Below are positions 6,311 through 7,061 of a DNA stretch of 7,061 nt, in pieces. Position numbers and translations under genes: made by a program. Each line of letters begins with the position of its first letter. Position 1 is the first letter of the stretch. Source of the stretch: an uncultured bacterium (GTDB lineage Bacteria > Planctomycetota > Phycisphaerae > Phycisphaerales > SM1A02); contig CAIXEV010000525.1 in the NCBI GenBank assembly GCA_903918555.1, forward strand, positions 1-7,061, given 5' to 3'. The notes beneath the pieces are model-generated. The model saw only the letters and a list, made by a program, of their open reading frames with translations, searched no databases and had not been told where the DNA came from.

Positions 6311-6436
6311 TCGACGCTCCGACTGTACCCCGTGAATGTGGGGACCTGAACAGAGATCAGAGCGATTTTCAAGGTTCCCGCGTCCAACGGCGGCACCAAG
6401 AGCACTACGCAGGGGGTCCGACGGAGTCCAGACACC
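6311..6436. promoter_or_regulatory. Divergent intergenic region between the sigma-kinase operon and the secreted protein gene
   Basis: These 126 bp must hold promoters for both directions. On the minus strand GGGAACCTT at 6379-6371 resembles the GGAAC core of ECF-type -35 boxes, and a start about 35 bases downstream would leave a short leader ahead of the sigma gene. No good -10 box (GTC or TCTAA type) was found at the expected distance, so this is only a candidate. An imperfect inverted pair CCCC/GGGG lies at 6328-6343. On the plus strand GGAG at 6423-6426 sits ten bases before ATG 6437, a somewhat long spacing. No clear sigma-70 promoter was recognised. Confidence 0.35.
6317..6320 (-). promoter_or_regulatory. 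Shine-Dalgarno sequence of the sigma factor gene
   Basis: GGAG read on the minus strand, six bases before ATG 6310. It is the clearest ribosome binding site in the window and decides the start over the longer upstream open frame. Confidence 0.65.
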
Positions 6437-7061
6437 ATGAAGACCCTCTCCACTCGCCACACTCTTGTGACGCAATCGCCCGCATTCCGCGCTGTTCTCG
6501 GCCTGATGTCGGTTCTCGGCATCGGCGCCTCGGCGCACGCGGTCGAGAAGACCTGGGACGGCGGGGCGGGCACCGCGAACTGGCATGACGCCGCGAACTG
6601 GAGTCCGGACGGCATCCCTGCGGCTGCGGACGATGTGGTGATCGGCTCGGGACCCGCCGAGGTTCTTTACACAAGCACAACGGGCGACCGAACGGTCGCG
6701 ACCCTCTCGTGCAGCACGGTCCTGCGCATCACGGGCGGCACGCTGCGGGTGTCGAACGGCGGCACGATCTCAGGGCAGCTGACGATGACGGGCGGAAACT
6801 TCTGCCCCGGGTTCAGCTCGGGCACGCCGCTTGACCTGACAGGCACGAACAATTCGATCGCGAACGCGACGCTGCTTTGCGGCACGCTGCGGGTTGCGTC
6901 GGGCGCGTCGCTGTCGCTTGCGAGCTCGACGATCTCGGGTGGGCTGGTGAACGACGGCACGGTGACGATGTCGGGCAGCCAGACGACGACGCTCGGCTTC
7001 AACGGCACGGTGCTGAACCGCGGCGAGTGGACGATGAACGCGGCGAGCGGCCAGACCTGCA
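6437..7061 (+). CDS. Secreted beta-repeat surface protein, N-terminal part, runs off right edge
   Basis: From ATG 6437 the frame stays open to the window end, giving 208 codons and no stop. Residues 1-35 form a long signal peptide: basic start, hydrophobic core AVLGLMSVLGIGA, and cleavage expected after AHA at 33-35. The mature protein opens with TWDGGAGTANWHDAANW (39-55) and PAAADDVVIG, a motif often seen at the start of large secreted autotransporter-like or PEP-CTERM-associated proteins in planctomycetes and relatives. After it come Gly/Thr/Ser/Val-rich imperfect repeats with alternating hydrophobic residues (LRITGGTLRVSNGGTISG, then GTLRVASGASLSLASSTISG), as expected for a beta-helix. Cysteines recur at about 92, 122, 148 and 208. 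Its role cannot be told; adhesion or an extracellular layer is possible. Codon use changes slightly, with TCG and ACG favoured, which fits the Ser/Thr-rich composition. Confidence 0.8.
   Translation, partial: MKTLSTRHTLVTQSPAFRAVLGLMSVLGIGASAHAVEKTWDGGAGTANWHDAANWSPDGIPAAADDVVIGSGPAEVLYTSTTGDRTVATLSCSTVLRITGGTLRVSNGGTISGQLTMTGGNFCPGFSSGTPLDLTGTNNSIANATLLCGTLRVASGASLSLASSTISGGLVNDGTVTMSGSQTTTLGFNGTVLNRGEWTMNAASGQTC

Noticed and set aside
6311..6586. Longer sigma factor start at ATG 6586
   Set aside because: The extra 92 residues have no sigma homology, overlap the divergent secreted protein gene, and ATG 6310 has a good Shine-Dalgarno site.
6405..7008. Minus-strand open frames at 6405-6680 and 6667-7008
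   Set aside because: They are antisense to the frame with a signal peptide and TWDGG motif, and show no family features themselves.

Overview
The window is very GC-rich and most likely comes from a planctomycete, with Phycisphaerae-like lineages the best guess. The reasons are an ECF sigma factor gene directly followed by a Ser/Thr kinase-TPR gene, a secreted protein opening with the TWDGG...ANW motif common on planctomycete surface proteins, and codon third positions close to saturated with G/C. The taxonomy is inference; there is no rRNA or other marker gene here.

Layout: (1) 1-614, minus strand, the N-terminal part of a membrane-anchored sugar ABC transporter substrate-binding protein that runs off the left edge. 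(2) 637-2721, plus strand, an exported GH13 alpha-amylase-family enzyme with an N-terminal glycogen/starch-binding-type (CBM48-like) domain. The two start codons are only 22 bp apart, and that gap holds overlapping -10-like hexamers on both strands. Together the two genes look like a maltodextrin or starch uptake locus: the hydrolase trims alpha-glucans outside the cytoplasm and the binding protein captures the products. (3) 2722-2927, a convergent intergenic region packed with palindromes: two copies of a 52-bp GTGCC-type hairpin element and a 17-bp tandem repeat. It has the look of a REP-like element cluster and may end transcription from both sides. (4) 2928-5693 and 5699-6310, both minus strand, a two-gene operon: the ECF sigma factor first, then a membrane-spanning Ser/Thr kinase with C-terminal TPR repeats, separated by 5 nt. 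(5) 6311-6436, a divergent intergenic region. (6) 6437-7061, plus strand, the start of a large secreted beta-repeat protein that runs off the right edge.

The sigma-kinase pair is a known planctomycete signalling arrangement. The least-explained parts are the palindromic repeat cluster, the shared start-proximal promoter of the sugar locus, and an insertion plus an altered glycine loop in the kinase domain. No CRISPR array, tRNA, rRNA or insertion sequence was seen. I found no clear case of a completely new system.
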